Positions 28,526 to 38,521 of a DNA stretch of 64,000 nt are shown one piece after another. The stretch is from Rubinisphaera italica. GTDB lineage: Bacteria; Planctomycetota; Planctomycetia; Planctomycetales; Planctomycetaceae. Where the stretch lies: positions 2,072,728 through 2,136,727 of the forward strand of contig NZ_SJPG01000001.1 of the NCBI RefSeq assembly GCF_007859715.1, given 5' to 3'. A program made the translations under genes and the position numbers. Position 1 is the stretch's first letter. The number at the start of each line of letters is the position of its first letter. The notes beneath the pieces were generated by a model that was not told the DNA's origin, made no database searches, and saw only the letters and a list, made by a program, of their open reading frames with translations.

Positions 28526-31018
28526 GTGGAGTCCAAGATTAGCATCGAGAGTCCCCCAACGTCTCGCAGAATAGCGGCCTTGTTACGGCAAAATCAACTC
28601 GGCAATATCATCGCAGTCGACCGTTTGTTTGTAGGGCTGATGGTTGCGCAGTGGGTGACAGCAATTGCGGCGACCGTATTCTTATCGCCAACGACATGGA
28701 TCGGTACAACATCTGTAACATCCCTGCATGTCTGGACTGCTGTACTATTGGGGGGAGCGATCAGCAGTCTCCCAGTTTTCCTGGGGCTAAAATATCCTGG
28801 ACGCCCGTTGACGCGGTACGTCATAGCGTTGTCCCAAGTGCTGTGGTCATCGCTGTTGATTTATCTCACCGGCGGACGCATCGAGACATATTTCCACATT
28901 TTCGTATCGTTGGCATTTTTATCATTCTATCGGGAATGGAAGCTCCTGGTCGTCCCGGCCATTTTCTTGACCCTCGATCATCTGATTCTCGGTGCTTTGT
29001 GGCCTCAGTCCGTGTATGGCGTCTTTATTGAGGGTCCGCTCCGCTGGATTGAACACACAACCTGGATCATATTTGAAGTCGTGATCCTTGCGATCGGCTG
29101 TCGCCGCAGTCAGGCAGCAATGCGAATCAGCGCTGAGTACCAAGAACAACTTACAAGAACGAACAGTCACATTGAGCAGCTAGTTCAGGAACGCACGCAT
29201 GAACTGAGCCTCAATCAGCAGAAGCTCAGTACGACCCAAGCCCGTTTGCAGGCAATGCTTGATTCAACTCTCGATCCGATGATCACCATCAACTGTCGGG
29301 GTATTGTCCAAACTGCGAGCAATTCAGTTGAAACGGTGTTTGGCTGGAAACCAATCGAACTGATCGGACAGAACATCAAAGTCTTGATGCCAGAGCCGTA
29401 CCGTTCCAATCACGATGGATACCTGTCCCGCTACCAACAAACCGGCAAGTCCAAACTCCTGGGACAACCACGAGAATTGAATGCCATGCATCGGGACGGA
29501 ACAGTATTCCCCTGCCTGTTGACGCTTTGGAAAGTCGAAATTCCGGATCAGTCCGAACCGCTGTTTATGGGAATTCTTCGTAATATTTCTGAACAGAAGC
29601 TATTGATGACTCAACTGCATGAGAACGCGTATCATGATGTGTTGACTGGGCTGCCCAACCGATTATCAATTCTAGACTCCATCCAGGACGCGATTGATCA
29701 AAAAAAGGACGATCACTTCGCTCTACTGTTTCTGGATTTTGACGGGTTCAAACTGATCAACGACAGTCTTGGGCATGAGGTGGGAGATGAATTGCTGAAA
29801 GCGATCGCAACCCGCCTCAGAAGCGATTTGCGTGTAACGGATAAAGTTCAGGCCGCCCGTCTGGGCGGGGACGAATTCGTAGTTCTGCTCATGGGGCTGA
29901 CCTCACCGGCTGATTCGATCGCCGTTACAGAGCGGCTTCTAAAAGTTCTTTCCGAGAGCTATAAATTGGGAGATCATACAATCTATTCCTCAGCGAGCAT
30001 TGGCATTGTCAACAGCGAGGATCGATTTGAAAAGGCCTCTGAAATGCTCCGCGACGCCGATATGGCAATGTACGAGGCCAAGGCAGCGGGGAAGGCATGC
30101 TTTGCAGTCTTCGATCATACCTTGCATAGCAAAGCCAAGCTCCGGCTTCAAATCGAAAATGGATTACGCCAAGCAATTGAATTGAATGAACTTTTTCTTG
30201 CCTACCAACCGATCATCTCGCTGGAAACCGGCCGTCTGTCCGGGGTGGAGGCACTATTGCGATGGGTACACCCTGAACTTGGCAATATCAACCCAGATAA
30301 ATTCATCTCCATCGCCGAAGAGACGGGGATGATCGTTCCCATTGGCCGTTGGGTCATCGATGAAGCATGCCGTCAGTTCGCGGACTGGAAACATTCCCAG
30401 TCAGTCGCAACCCGGCCATTGTGTGTTCACGTGAATGTATCTCGTAAGCAACTCTTATCTTCAGATTTTGCTTGGACAGTTGAACAATCACTCGCCAGAC
30501 ATGCCGTTCCACCGGAGTGCCTTCATTTGGAAGTGACTGAGAGCGTGATTATGGACGACCCAGCCTTCATGATTACAGTCCTGAATAATCTTAAACAATT
30601 GGGAGTGAAGATCGACATAGACGACTTTGGTACCGGGTACTCGTCATTGTCATGTCTCCATGAATTCCCGATTGACGTTTTGAAAATTGACCGGGCGTTT
30701 GTCGCGAATATCGGGAGAGTCTACAACTTTGCTGCATTGTTGCAAGCAATCCTGGCACTAGCAGACAACCTCAATCTGCAAGTGGTGGCTGAAGGGATTG
30801 AAGACGCCGATCAACTCGCCCTGCTTCAGGCATTAGGCTGCGAGTATGGACAAGGCTACTTCTTTGCCAAACCAATGCCCGCCGACGAAATCGCGGGCTT
30901 TGCAGCCTCGCGACGTAAGACAACCGTTAACGAATACGATGTATTGCCAGGAGGCTTACCGATTGTTGTCCCCGCAGAAAATGTCAACCAGCTTCAAGAG
31001 TGCGAGGCGGATGCATGA
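28526..31018 (+). CDS. Membrane-bound GGDEF-EAL protein with PAS domain
   Basis: The gene starts with GTG at 28526. The first 200 residues hold several membrane helices of an MASE-like sensor, then a short coiled coil, a PAS domain (about 240-350, MLDSTLDPMITIN to ILRNISEQ), a GGDEF domain with intact GGDEF at residues 447-451 and an EAL domain with EAL at 575-577 and DDFGTGYSSLSCL later. Both diguanylate cyclase and phosphodiesterase motifs are intact, so the protein could make and degrade c-di-GMP. It overlaps the HDOD gene by four bases (ATGA), so the two are co-translated. Confidence 0.93.
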   Translation: MESKISIESPPTSRRIAALLRQNQLGNIIAVDRLFVGLMVAQWVTAIAATVFLSPTTWIGTTSVTSLHVWTAVLLGGAISSLPVFLGLKYPGRPLTRYVIALSQVLWSSLLIYLTGGRIETYFHIFVSLAFLSFYREWKLLVVPAIFLTLDHLILGALWPQSVYGVFIEGPLRWIEHTTWIIFEVVILAIGCRRSQAAMRISAEYQEQLTRTNSHIEQLVQERTHELSLNQQKLSTTQARLQAMLDSTLDPMITINCRGIVQTASNSVETVFGWKPIELIGQNIKVLMPEPYRSNHDGYLSRYQQTGKSKLLGQPRELNAMHRDGTVFPCLLTLWKVEIPDQSEPLFMGILRNISEQKLLMTQLHENAYHDVLTGLPNRLSILDSIQDAIDQKKDDHFALLFLDFDGFKLINDSLGHEVGDELLKAIATRLRSDLRVTDKVQAARLGGDEFVVLLMGLTSPADSIAVTERLLKVLSESYKLGDHTIYSSASIGIVNSEDRFEKASEMLRDADMAMYEAKAAGKACFAVFDHTLHSKAKLRLQIENGLRQAIELNELFLAYQPIISLETGRLSGVEALLRWVHPELGNINPDKFISIAEETGMIVPIGRWVIDEACRQFADWKHSQSVATRPLCVHVNVSRKQLLSSDFAWTVEQSLARHAVPPECLHLEVTESVIMDDPAFMITVLNNLKQLGVKIDIDDFGTGYSSLSCLHEFPIDVLKIDRAFVANIGRVYNFAALLQAILALADNLNLQVVAEGIEDADQLALLQALGCEYGQGYFFAKPMPADEIAGFAASRRKTTVNEYDVLPGGLPIVVPAENVNQLQECEADA

Positions 31019-31908
31019 CTCAACAAGAACTTCCTGACGTTTTAGAATGGATTGTGCCGCCAATCGTTGGAGCGAGCCTCGATAAAATCCGGCACATTGC
31101 GACTCTGCCTGCTGTCGCGCATAAGATCATGTCTCTTGTCAACGACGTCAACGCAACAGCAAAGGATGTCAACAAGATCATGGCAGCTGATCCAGCATTA
31201 TGTGCACGGATCCTCAAAGTTGTAAATTCCACATTCTATGGTTTGCCTCAACAGATTGCATCGATCGATCGCGCTGTCATGTTGCTTGGATTCAACGCTG
31301 TTAAGAACATCGCAATCGCTGCCAGTCTCGACAAGCTGTTTCGAACAACGAAAATCGGATCTCACTTCGACGCACGCGATCTCTGGGCGCACTCCATCGC
31401 GGTCGCGACAGGCGCTCGTGCACTTGCAAAAGATATGCGACTTGCCTTAACCGATGAGGCATTCCTAGCAGGTTTGATTCACGACATCGGAATCACGATC
31501 GAGATGCAAGCATGTCCTCAAAAGTTCGCTGACATGACTGAGGTTCTCGCAAGTGAACCAAACCTGGCGTTCCGACAGGTCGAGGAACGTGTCCTAGGTG
31601 CGACACATGAATCGTTCGGTGCAGCTCTCTGCAGAAAATGGCAATTTCCTCTGAAACTCGAGCACGTAGTCAGGTTTCATCATAAACCGATGCTGCTTCC
31701 CGAATCGGATCGCGTACTGCCGGCAATCATCCATGTCGCGGACATCCTGGCCGCTCGCACAGGAATCGGATATACACGCACCGTAGAAACCGTCCAAGTT
31801 GATCAGCAGATACTCAACGAACTAGACCTCAGCGAAGACGACATAGAGGCTGTCGCTGATACACTCCCTGACGCAATCCTGGAAACGCAACAACTCTTCA
31901 ATGTGTAG
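31015..31908 (+). CDS. HDOD-domain protein
   Basis: The ATG at 31015 overlaps the stop of the GGDEF-EAL gene. The 297-residue product is a single HDOD domain: LPAVAHKIMSLVNDVN, then ADPALCARILKVVNSTFYGL and FLAGLIHDIGITIEMQA, with the family's remaining HD-like residues. HDOD proteins are signalling partners without known catalysis. Pairing with a c-di-GMP enzyme fits regulation of that pathway. Confidence 0.9.
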   Translation: MTQQELPDVLEWIVPPIVGASLDKIRHIATLPAVAHKIMSLVNDVNATAKDVNKIMAADPALCARILKVVNSTFYGLPQQIASIDRAVMLLGFNAVKNIAIAASLDKLFRTTKIGSHFDARDLWAHSIAVATGARALAKDMRLALTDEAFLAGLIHDIGITIEMQACPQKFADMTEVLASEPNLAFRQVEERVLGATHESFGAALCRKWQFPLKLEHVVRFHHKPMLLPESDRVLPAIIHVADILAARTGIGYTRTVETVQVDQQILNELDLSEDDIEAVADTLPDAILETQQLFNV

Positions 31909-32349
31909 AACCGGACCCAGAATTCTGATGTGCCTGAATGTGTAGGTAAGGGAATTGCCTTCCTAAAGAAGCCGTTTTATACCGACACGATCCCTCAGCG
32001 AGCCGTGACTTGAAGTGAACACATAGAAATCCTCAGTCCGATTCAGTAACGGCTGCAGAATCCGTTGAACCTAACGTTCTAGTTAAACGATGCGTTTCTT
32101 TCCATGATGGACAGTCTACAGTCTTGTGTCGCTCCGGAACATATTGCCAGAAATCCCCCGTCCGATCGAAATAAACCTGTTGCATCCGTTCGAGATGCTT
32201 GGTACGAAATTTATCGGCAGCGAGATTCCAGGAAGATCAGTCAGCAACAATAGCCGCCTACTTCGACAGGAGCGAAGTCCGGTATCGTCTGGGCGATTAC
32301 AGGAGAGCGCAAACGGCTCAACAATTTGTACCGAAAAGATTTGCTCAGA
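31909..32349. other. Degenerate mobile-element sequence
   Basis: No intact gene is supported. The plus strand from about 32126 leads in frame into the recombinase remnant, but its first 75 residues are not recognisable as part of that family, so upstream sequence is probably frameshifted debris. Confidence 0.4.
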
Positions 32350-32653
32350 CGGCAAGTTTAAGAAAACAGATAATGTGAAAAACGCTTTCGACCGCCTGAG
32401 AAAAAAAGAGGACATCAAAAAGCCTCTGAAGTCCTTCAAGAAAACCTCAGCGTCCATGCTACGAGATGAAGAGCGGTTTCAAAATATTGAGGATCTCTTT
32501 CTCGGTCACGCGCCTGATAAGATTTCGGGCAAGCACTACACGAAGGTTCCAGGAAAGCTCCTTGATCGCGCTATATCGTGGCTAGAAACGCAGTACGAAA
32601 TTCCATCAACTGGACTGTCTTTATACGATGAGTCTTTAATTCAGCAGGAATGA
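32350..32653 (+). pseudogene. Tyrosine recombinase C-terminal fragment
   Basis: The frame ends with KTSASMLRDEERFQNIEDLF, then LGHAPDKISGKHYTKVP and a tail LLDRAISWLETQY. The LGHA...HY pattern (second active-site His and Tyr nucleophile) is the C-terminus of a tyrosine recombinase of the kind common in planctomycetes. The upstream catalytic Arg and HxxR are not present in the same frame. It is a remnant. Confidence 0.7.
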
Positions 32654-32965
32654 AAAAGGGAAAGTCTTTTTACGGGATTGATAATCCAGAGGATCGCTTT
32701 CCAAGCGATCCTGACGATTTCTACTTTGATAACGGATACCGGTCATCCTGTTCGATTTCCAACTCGTCACTATCAGTTAACGATCCTGCAACTTTTCCCA
32801 GGTCGATGGAAAATATCACTCCCAGGATTCTGGATTGATGCGGGACTGCTCATCGTATTTGTCTGTCGGAAGCTCTTAGATTTTATCGCCCTCCTGATTA
32901 ATGTTGCTCTTGATCAGCTGGTACTCGTTTGCTAGTGGAACCACCCGAGAGGGAAGTAAATCAGG
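32654..32965. other. Degenerate sequence between transposase remnants
   Basis: A frame from 32650 (62 residues) overlaps the recombinase stop by four bases but has no family resemblance. I treat it as debris rather than a gene. Confidence 0.35.
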
Positions 32966-33388
32966 TTGTCTGGGGCCGCGACCAGTGATCGCCAGAAGCG
33001 CCCCGCGATCCTCATTCATGATCGAGATACGAAATACACGAAAAAGTTTCGTGAAACCGTTCAAGCAGCGGGCATGAAAACCAATCCCTTACCGAAAGCC
33101 TCACCCAATTTGAATGGTCGGTGCGAACGATTCATCGAGAAAATCAAACTGGAATATCTCAACAAATTCATTGTGTTCGGTAAGAAGCATCTCGATTATC
33201 TCACGGACGAATTCACGCAGTATTACAATACGAAACGATCGCACATGGAACGGGATCACCTGCCACCGATTCGCGAGGAGCCTGGTGAAGTGGAGACAAT
33301 TTCAATCGATCAGATAGAGGTGAAAAAATACGTTGGTGGATTGGTCAAGTCGTTTGAGCGGAAGGCTGCATTATCCAGAAGAATGTAG
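32966..33388 (+). pseudogene. Integrase-core (rve) transposase fragment
   Basis: The frame has the second half of a DDE integrase core: ILIHDRDTKYTKKFRET, then SPNLNGRCERFIEKIKLEYL, including the catalytic Asp and Glu of that half, and a tail ISIDQIEVKKYVGGLVKSFE. The N-terminal helix-turn-helix and first catalytic Asp are absent. Two more fragments of the same transposase occur at 40635-40735 and 46541-46614. Confidence 0.8.
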
Positions 33389-33392
33389 TTCA

Positions 33393-33424
33393 TTCATGAT
33401 CGGAATTGAATTACGCTGCGTTTA
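33393..33424 (+). repeat. Short repeat shared with 38013-38044
   Basis: TTCATGATCGGAATTGAATT and the following ACGCTGCGTTTA align with TTCACGATCGGAATTAAAAA and the following ATGCTGCGTTCC at 38013-38044, with about 26 of 32 bases identical. Both lie at the end of a transposase fragment, so this may be a transposon end or a recombination scar. Confidence 0.55.
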
Positions 33425-33556
33425 CCTCAAATTTACAGTATCCTTGGGACCTAAGTCTCCAACCGTAATTTGGTATTTCTCATCAACTTTGCTATTTTCT
33501 TTTCATCGCATTCCGGATCACAGATCATATTCGTTGCACCGGAGGAGCGGCATTGG

Positions 33557-34855
33557 TTATGCGATCATTTCATTGATTACTCCGGTGCTGTCGCCATGGC
33601 GATCGGTAGTCACACCGACACCCTGGAGGAGAGTCAGCCAGGCGTTGCAGAGCGGTGTATTATTCTCAACTACAATATTCTCCCCCAGTTTGAGTCCGGC
33701 TGCGCGTCCGGCGACGAGAGTTGGGCAATTCGTCAGGTCGTGTCCCGTGCGGATATTGCTCCCATAAGCAAGAACGACATTGTCAAACAGGCTACTTCCG
33801 TCCTCCTCCTGAGTAGTCTTTAGTTTATCAATAAAGCCCGCCAGCAGCTGGCTCTGAGTTTGGTCACGCTGTTGAGAACAGACCAGTTTTTCGCCGCGAG
33901 TCGAGTGATAATGACTCATGTCGTGAGGGAAGACTTTGTTCCCAATACTGGTGAGAAGAGTCGCGACAGGCTGTCGATACGTAATCACACGGGTACTATC
34001 CGTCTGAAATCCAGCAACAATCAAATCGTACATTAACTTGATTTCGTCGCGACCCAACAACTCCGATGAAGGTTCGGCGAAAGGAGCCTCAGGTCGCGGC
34101 CTGTCCATCCATTTCTCATCTTTGCTCAGGCGAGTCTCGATGTTGCGGATGCTGTCAAAATATTCGCTCAGTTTTTCGTTGTCATCTTTGCCAAGACCAC
34201 GTTGCAGGCTTCGGGCATTTTCAAGCACGGTATCCAGCACACTGCGTCTCTGGGCAATTAGTAGACGCCGCTGTTCAAGCGGCACTGAATCTTTCGAGAA
34301 CAGCCTGTGATAAGCTTGCAACGGCCCATTGTCTCCTCCTATCGGTTTGCCGCTGGCATCCCAGGCCAGAGAGAGGCCTGGGCCATGCCCGGAACGGTCT
34401 CCCTGTTCGCTGTGATTCAATTGGAGAGAAGAAAATCGTGTATGCTGACCAAACTCGTTTGCGGCGACTTGATCTGCAGAGATGGTATTGCAATAGCTCT
34501 GGCCAGGTTGTGCGTAGGGATTTGCACCAGTCAACCACCAAGTGCTGCCTGCATGACCTTCGACGGAGAATTTATTCCGCAGTCCCTGCACGATTGAGAA
34601 GTCGGCTTTGTGTCTATCGAGCGGCTTCAGTCCGGCTGGTAATTCGTATTCGGGACCAGGTGTTTTCATGTCTGGGAAAAAGGATTCTTCAGTCACTCCC
34701 CATCCAAAGCCTAAAAAGACCATCCGCTTGGGTGGTGCTACAGGAGGGGCCGCAGTTGCAAAGCGGCGAAACCCGAATGATTCGAGAAATGGCAAGGCGA
34801 CGACTGCTGTCGCCGATCGCAAAATTTCACGTCGGGTTGGATTCATTAATGACAT
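33557..34855 (-). CDS. Tat-exported DUF1552 protein
   Basis: The 432-residue product starts with a Tat-type signal (NPTRREILRSATAVVALPFLES) and continues as a DUF1552 domain, with characteristic LGFGWGVTEESFFPD and HAGSTWWLTGANPY segments. DUF1552 proteins are periplasmic and of unknown reaction; they are almost always next to a DUF1592 cytochrome, as here (10 bases downstream of it). The pair is one operon on the minus strand. The C-terminal end meets a plus-strand transposase scar region. Confidence 0.9.
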   Translation of the reverse strand: MSLMNPTRREILRSATAVVALPFLESFGFRRFATAAPPVAPPKRMVFLGFGWGVTEESFFPDMKTPGPEYELPAGLKPLDRHKADFSIVQGLRNKFSVEGHAGSTWWLTGANPYAQPGQSYCNTISADQVAANEFGQHTRFSSLQLNHSEQGDRSGHGPGLSLAWDASGKPIGGDNGPLQAYHRLFSKDSVPLEQRRLLIAQRRSVLDTVLENARSLQRGLGKDDNEKLSEYFDSIRNIETRLSKDEKWMDRPRPEAPFAEPSSELLGRDEIKLMYDLIVAGFQTDSTRVITYRQPVATLLTSIGNKVFPHDMSHYHSTRGEKLVCSQQRDQTQSQLLAGFIDKLKTTQEEDGSSLFDNVVLAYGSNIRTGHDLTNCPTLVAGRAAGLKLGENIVVENNTPLCNAWLTLLQGVGVTTDRHGDSTGVINEMIA

Positions 34856-34865
34856 CTGAACTCTT

Positions 34866-37583
34866 TCATTTCAATTGGAATTCGGGGCTATTGACCAAGG
34901 CGTGAATAAACGCATGGATGGCAAAGTCATGCTCTCGTGCCTCTTGAACGATATTTTCGATGAGACGTTCATCCGTAAAGCCAACCGGACGGCCAAGCGC
35001 GTACTGAATTAATGCTTCTGTAAAACCTCTGGCGAAGTCCTCTTCGTGTGATGCGACGAGATCGCGAAGTTCAAAATAATTCTCAAAAGCAGGGCCATTG
35101 TATAATGAGCCGGAAGGATCGACTTTCCATGTTATTTTCTTGTCGGGGTCAGGTTTGCCTTTATCATCAACGACTTGAAAACTGTCCTCTGTTCTCCAGT
35201 TACCGACGGCATCAAAATTTTCCAATCCAAAGCCGATAGGATCAATCTTGCGATGACAACTGGCACATTGAGGTTCTTCCTGATGAGCCAGGATTCGCTC
35301 TCGTGTTGTCAGCGTTAATCCGGCCAATCTGGCGAGCTGTGGAACATTGGCGGGTGCCGGAGGAGGTGGGTCGTGGAGTAGCTTTCGCAGGACCCATGCA
35401 CCACGTTCGACCGGGCTGGTTGTGTCGCCATTTCCCCCCATAAGATGAATGGCAGACATCCCCAGAAAGCCTCCTCGGGGAGAATCTTCCGGCAGTTGCA
35501 CTCTTCGATAGTGGTCTCCGTGAACCCCGTCGATACCGTAATAATTGGCAAGTACGCTGTTTATGACCACATAATCTGATTTTAAAAGATCTGTAAGAGC
35601 GCCATTGTTATTCAAGAGATATTTAACGGTTTTATAGATCTCGATACGAGCCGCTTGCCGAGTGCTGTTATCGAAGCGAGGATGCTTATCGAGATTAACT
35701 TGAAAAAAGTCCAGACGATCAAGCCCCAGCCATTGGTAGGTAAATCCAGTTACAAAATTTTCCATTCGAGGATCGCTCAGGAGTCGAGAAACCTGTTCGC
35801 TGAGCACCTCAGGCTGATTCACTTCACTGTTTTCGGCAAGAGAATACAGTGTATGATCTGGAGGGCCGCTCCACAAAAAGTAAGCAAGCCGGTTGGCTAA
35901 TTCATGATCCGTTAATGCTCTTGGCCTCTCGGCCATGCGAGGTTCGGAGTGATAAAGAAACATCGGTGATGACAGGACAATCGCCAATGTATCTTTTAGT
36001 GAATCGGTATGTTTTGCACCCAGTTTTCGATGTGACTGGTAGATTTGCACGAGACGATTGACATATTCCGGGGATGGTTCGACTCCTCGAAATGCAGTTT
36101 TGGAGAATTGATCAAAAGCCCTATATAAATCATAGTCAGAGGGCATCTCTGAATTATCGTCGTGAGGAAGATGGCTGATTGCTGCCATGCCCGCAGACGT
36201 CTGCTCATCCGAGGCGGGGACACGTTCAATTTCTATCCAGTCGACCCAGAGTGCAAACGTTCGTCCAATTTCGTGATTCTGGCTCCGCCCTTCACGAGCA
36301 ACTCTTGTCGCTTGATCCCAATTGTCTCGGGTCCCTTTTTCTCTCAGAAACAGCGAACGATTCGCCCGTTCTTTATTCGCCCTCGTCATCGTGAGTGGGA
36401 TTTCGACGACCTGAGGGGCGTCGATTGTGCCTGTGATTTCATGAACACTCAACGCCTGTTGAGACCTCGGGTTAATTCCGAATTCGATAAACTTTCGATC
36501 GGAAGTGGCGTGTTCTGTTGTCCCGGCGCGGAATCGGACGACGTATTCACCAACTGGCCAACTGAAGGGAACCAGAAGATTGATTGTGGCATTGTCGAGA
36601 ACGGAGGGATGTTCGTTAGAAGCGGCCAGATAGGCTCCAGTATCCGTTGCGGGCTGTTCCAGATAATATCGATGATAAGGAAGATGGAATGGTCGCAGCG
36701 CGGTAATCGCTTTATCTGCGTTGTTTTCTACGGTGTTGAATCCAAAGGTTTCCGGGGCAGGGACCCCAGGGAATTTCTTCCAGGATCGATAGAAGATATG
36801 TGCGTGATTCCCCAATGGTCCTGCACGAATTTCCGCAACAATGTTAGCGTTTTCAGGTTTTGCGACCGCCTCATCAACCAGTTTCGTCCATTCTGTAGCC
36901 CGGCTTTGTGCATCAAGTTGGTATTCGATATGCTTGGCCACTTTCGAGGTAATCTCCTCGGTTTCAAATCGAAGTATATTGTGGACATTAAAGGCCGCTT
37001 TCCACTCAAATGCTTCATCGAGGGCCTCTCGCCCTAATGCCATGTATTGTTCAAACTGAGTGCTCGACATGTAGAGATTCGATCCAACGGTGTCGAAGCT
37101 GCCACTTCCGATATCGGACGGGAGATCATTCACATTAATTTCCACACCCAGCAGCTCATGCAGAGTATTCTGGTACTCCCGTCGATTGAGCCGCCGCATC
37201 GTGATCACGCCTTTCTGATCAGCGAGGTTTCGACGTGCGGCTACCATCGCATTTGCCAGATGATCGAGGAAATCCGCTTTGAGCGACTTTTCAATTGCTG
37301 GCTCTTCTTTCGGTGGCATCTCTCCCGAATTCAGGGCATTGAGTACCTTCTGCCAGCGAGCTGCGGTTTCAATATCTGAAATCGTTAATGGTAAAGTATC
37401 GACACGAAATGCTGCTTCGGCATTATTCATACTATGACAATCCAGACAGTGCGACTGAAGTAGAAGAAAATGTTCCTTTGCAATCGTGACAACTGGGGCT
37501 TCAGCAGCAATCAAAAATACAGAATGTAAACCGCATCCTGTCATCACAAGACCGATAAGAATTAGATTAAAAATTTTCTTCAT
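34866..37583 (-). CDS. DUF1592-type planctomycete cytochrome (PSCyt)
   Basis: The ATG at 37583 opens into a signal sequence (MKKIFNLILIGLVMTGCGLH). The 905-residue product has, in order, a heme motif CLDCH near the N-terminus, a DUF1587 segment (MRRLNRREYQNTLHELLGV), DUF1592, DUF1588 with a second heme-like motif CASCH in CASCHRKIDPIGFG, and DUF1585 at the end (RGFTEALIQYALGRPVGF). These planctomycete proteins are periplasmic and thought to take part in electron transfer or degradation of complex substrates. The DUF1552 gene follows 10 bases later on the same strand, forming a conserved operon pair. Confidence 0.92.
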   Translation of the reverse strand: MKKIFNLILIGLVMTGCGLHSVFLIAAEAPVVTIAKEHFLLLQSHCLDCHSMNNAEAAFRVDTLPLTISDIETAARWQKVLNALNSGEMPPKEEPAIEKSLKADFLDHLANAMVAARRNLADQKGVITMRRLNRREYQNTLHELLGVEINVNDLPSDIGSGSFDTVGSNLYMSSTQFEQYMALGREALDEAFEWKAAFNVHNILRFETEEITSKVAKHIEYQLDAQSRATEWTKLVDEAVAKPENANIVAEIRAGPLGNHAHIFYRSWKKFPGVPAPETFGFNTVENNADKAITALRPFHLPYHRYYLEQPATDTGAYLAASNEHPSVLDNATINLLVPFSWPVGEYVVRFRAGTTEHATSDRKFIEFGINPRSQQALSVHEITGTIDAPQVVEIPLTMTRANKERANRSLFLREKGTRDNWDQATRVAREGRSQNHEIGRTFALWVDWIEIERVPASDEQTSAGMAAISHLPHDDNSEMPSDYDLYRAFDQFSKTAFRGVEPSPEYVNRLVQIYQSHRKLGAKHTDSLKDTLAIVLSSPMFLYHSEPRMAERPRALTDHELANRLAYFLWSGPPDHTLYSLAENSEVNQPEVLSEQVSRLLSDPRMENFVTGFTYQWLGLDRLDFFQVNLDKHPRFDNSTRQAARIEIYKTVKYLLNNNGALTDLLKSDYVVINSVLANYYGIDGVHGDHYRRVQLPEDSPRGGFLGMSAIHLMGGNGDTTSPVERGAWVLRKLLHDPPPPAPANVPQLARLAGLTLTTRERILAHQEEPQCASCHRKIDPIGFGLENFDAVGNWRTEDSFQVVDDKGKPDPDKKITWKVDPSGSLYNGPAFENYFELRDLVASHEEDFARGFTEALIQYALGRPVGFTDERLIENIVQEAREHDFAIHAFIHALVNSPEFQLK

Positions 37584-37800
37584 CAGTAGTTCAGTCGTAG
37601 CTAATATCACCGTTCGCGATTATTAATCGCTTGGTGTGTGTCAGAATAAGTGTCCACAATTGAGGGTGTTACCAAACCTAACTGGTCTTCTGATAAGAAT
37701 AAAGCATCTTTGATATCGATGAAAGAGTTGCTTTGAGTGGGAATTGTGATTTTCCTATTGCTGGGGAATCACACTCACTCTTTCTCACAGGAGGACCACC

Positions 37801-38050
37801 ATGCTCTTTCTCGGTATCGATCAACATGCACGACAACTGACCGTCTCCCTGAGAGACCAGCAGGGAGACGTCCTGCTCGCTCGACAGGTCTCCACTCGGC
37901 CTGTCAAGATTCTACAATCCTTTGACCAACTCAAACAACGCTTTGCCGAGCACAACGAATCGTTCATTGCTGCCCTCAAAGAGTTTGAGCTGATTGAGAA
38001 GACTGTAGATCGTTCACGATCGGAATTAAAAAATGCTGCGTTCCCTCATG
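37801..38050 (+). pseudogene. IS110-type transposase, N-terminal fragment
   Basis: The frame begins MLFLGIDQHARQLTVSLRD, which fits the first catalytic strand and Asp of IS110-family (DEDD) transposases, and continues for about 70 residues as a family-like segment. It then runs into the 32-base sequence also present at 33393-33424 and stops. Its C-terminal counterpart lies about 2.4 kb away at 40430-40632, so the ars locus sits between two parts of one kind of element. Confidence 0.55.
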
Positions 38051-38114
38051 CGATGCTACAACAGCAGCAGTTTCGCAGACCATATTGACTATTGAAAAAG
38101 ACTGTATATTATTA

Positions 38115-38133
38115 ATCGTAGATAAACGATAAA
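38115..38133. promoter_or_regulatory. Candidate ArsR operator upstream of arsR
   Basis: ATCGT-agataa-ACGAT is an inverted repeat lying 9 bases before the arsR ATG and overlapping the expected promoter region (an AT-rich TATATTATTAAT precedes it). The 12-mer GATAAACGATAA within it recurs at 38499-38510, before acr3. Confidence 0.55.
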
Positions 38134-38141
38134 GGAGCAGA

Positions 38142-38471
38142 ATGTCCACAGTCAGGAAAAATCAGCGAACGTGTGATTCGCGTCCGGTCAAATTGCCGGA
38201 CGATGAGAGCGCTGGTGTTTTAGCCAAGCTGGCTTGGGCGGTCGCTCATCCGGCTCGTGAACGAATCCTTCGGTTGTTGATCAGCCGGGAATCGTGCATA
38301 TGTGGAGAGATTGTGGCGGAACTGCCACTTGCCCAGTCAACGGTCTCCCAGCACCTGAAAATCCTGAAGGAGTCCGGCCTTATTCGGGCAGAGATTTAAG
38401 GTCCCAAGGTCTGTTATTGCATCAACTCCGAACGACTCGAACAACTCAAGACGCTCATTGCTGAATTGTGA
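38142..38471 (+). pseudogene. arsR: ArsR-family arsenic repressor interrupted by an in-frame TAA
   Basis: Residues 1-85 form a winged helix-turn-helix of the ArsR/SmtB family with the arsenite-binding pair in ESCICGEI and recognition helix [18 protein letters not shown]. The frame then stops at a TAA (38397-38399), but the very next codons in the same frame continue as ArsR (GPKVCYCINSERLEQLKTL) to a TGA at 38469-38471. The family usually has Glu here, so a GAA to TAA change fits. The truncated protein keeps the DNA-binding part but loses the last dimerisation helix; it may be unstable or constitutively inactive. Confidence 0.85.
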
Positions 38472-38498
38472 CCGTTTATTTTGCCCTTGCACAGCGAC

Positions 38499-38510
38499 GA
38501 TAAACGATAA
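38499..38510. promoter_or_regulatory. Second copy of the ArsR-type motif upstream of acr3
   Basis: GATAAACGATAA is identical to 12 bases within the arsR operator. It lies 11 bases before the acr3 ATG, so an ArsR protein could control acr3 separately. Confidence 0.45.
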
Positions 38511-38521
38511 TGATTCACTGA

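Noticed and set aside
32650..32838. 62-residue frame after the recombinase fragment
   Set aside because: The ATGA overlap is with a dead gene and the protein resembles nothing; treated as debris.
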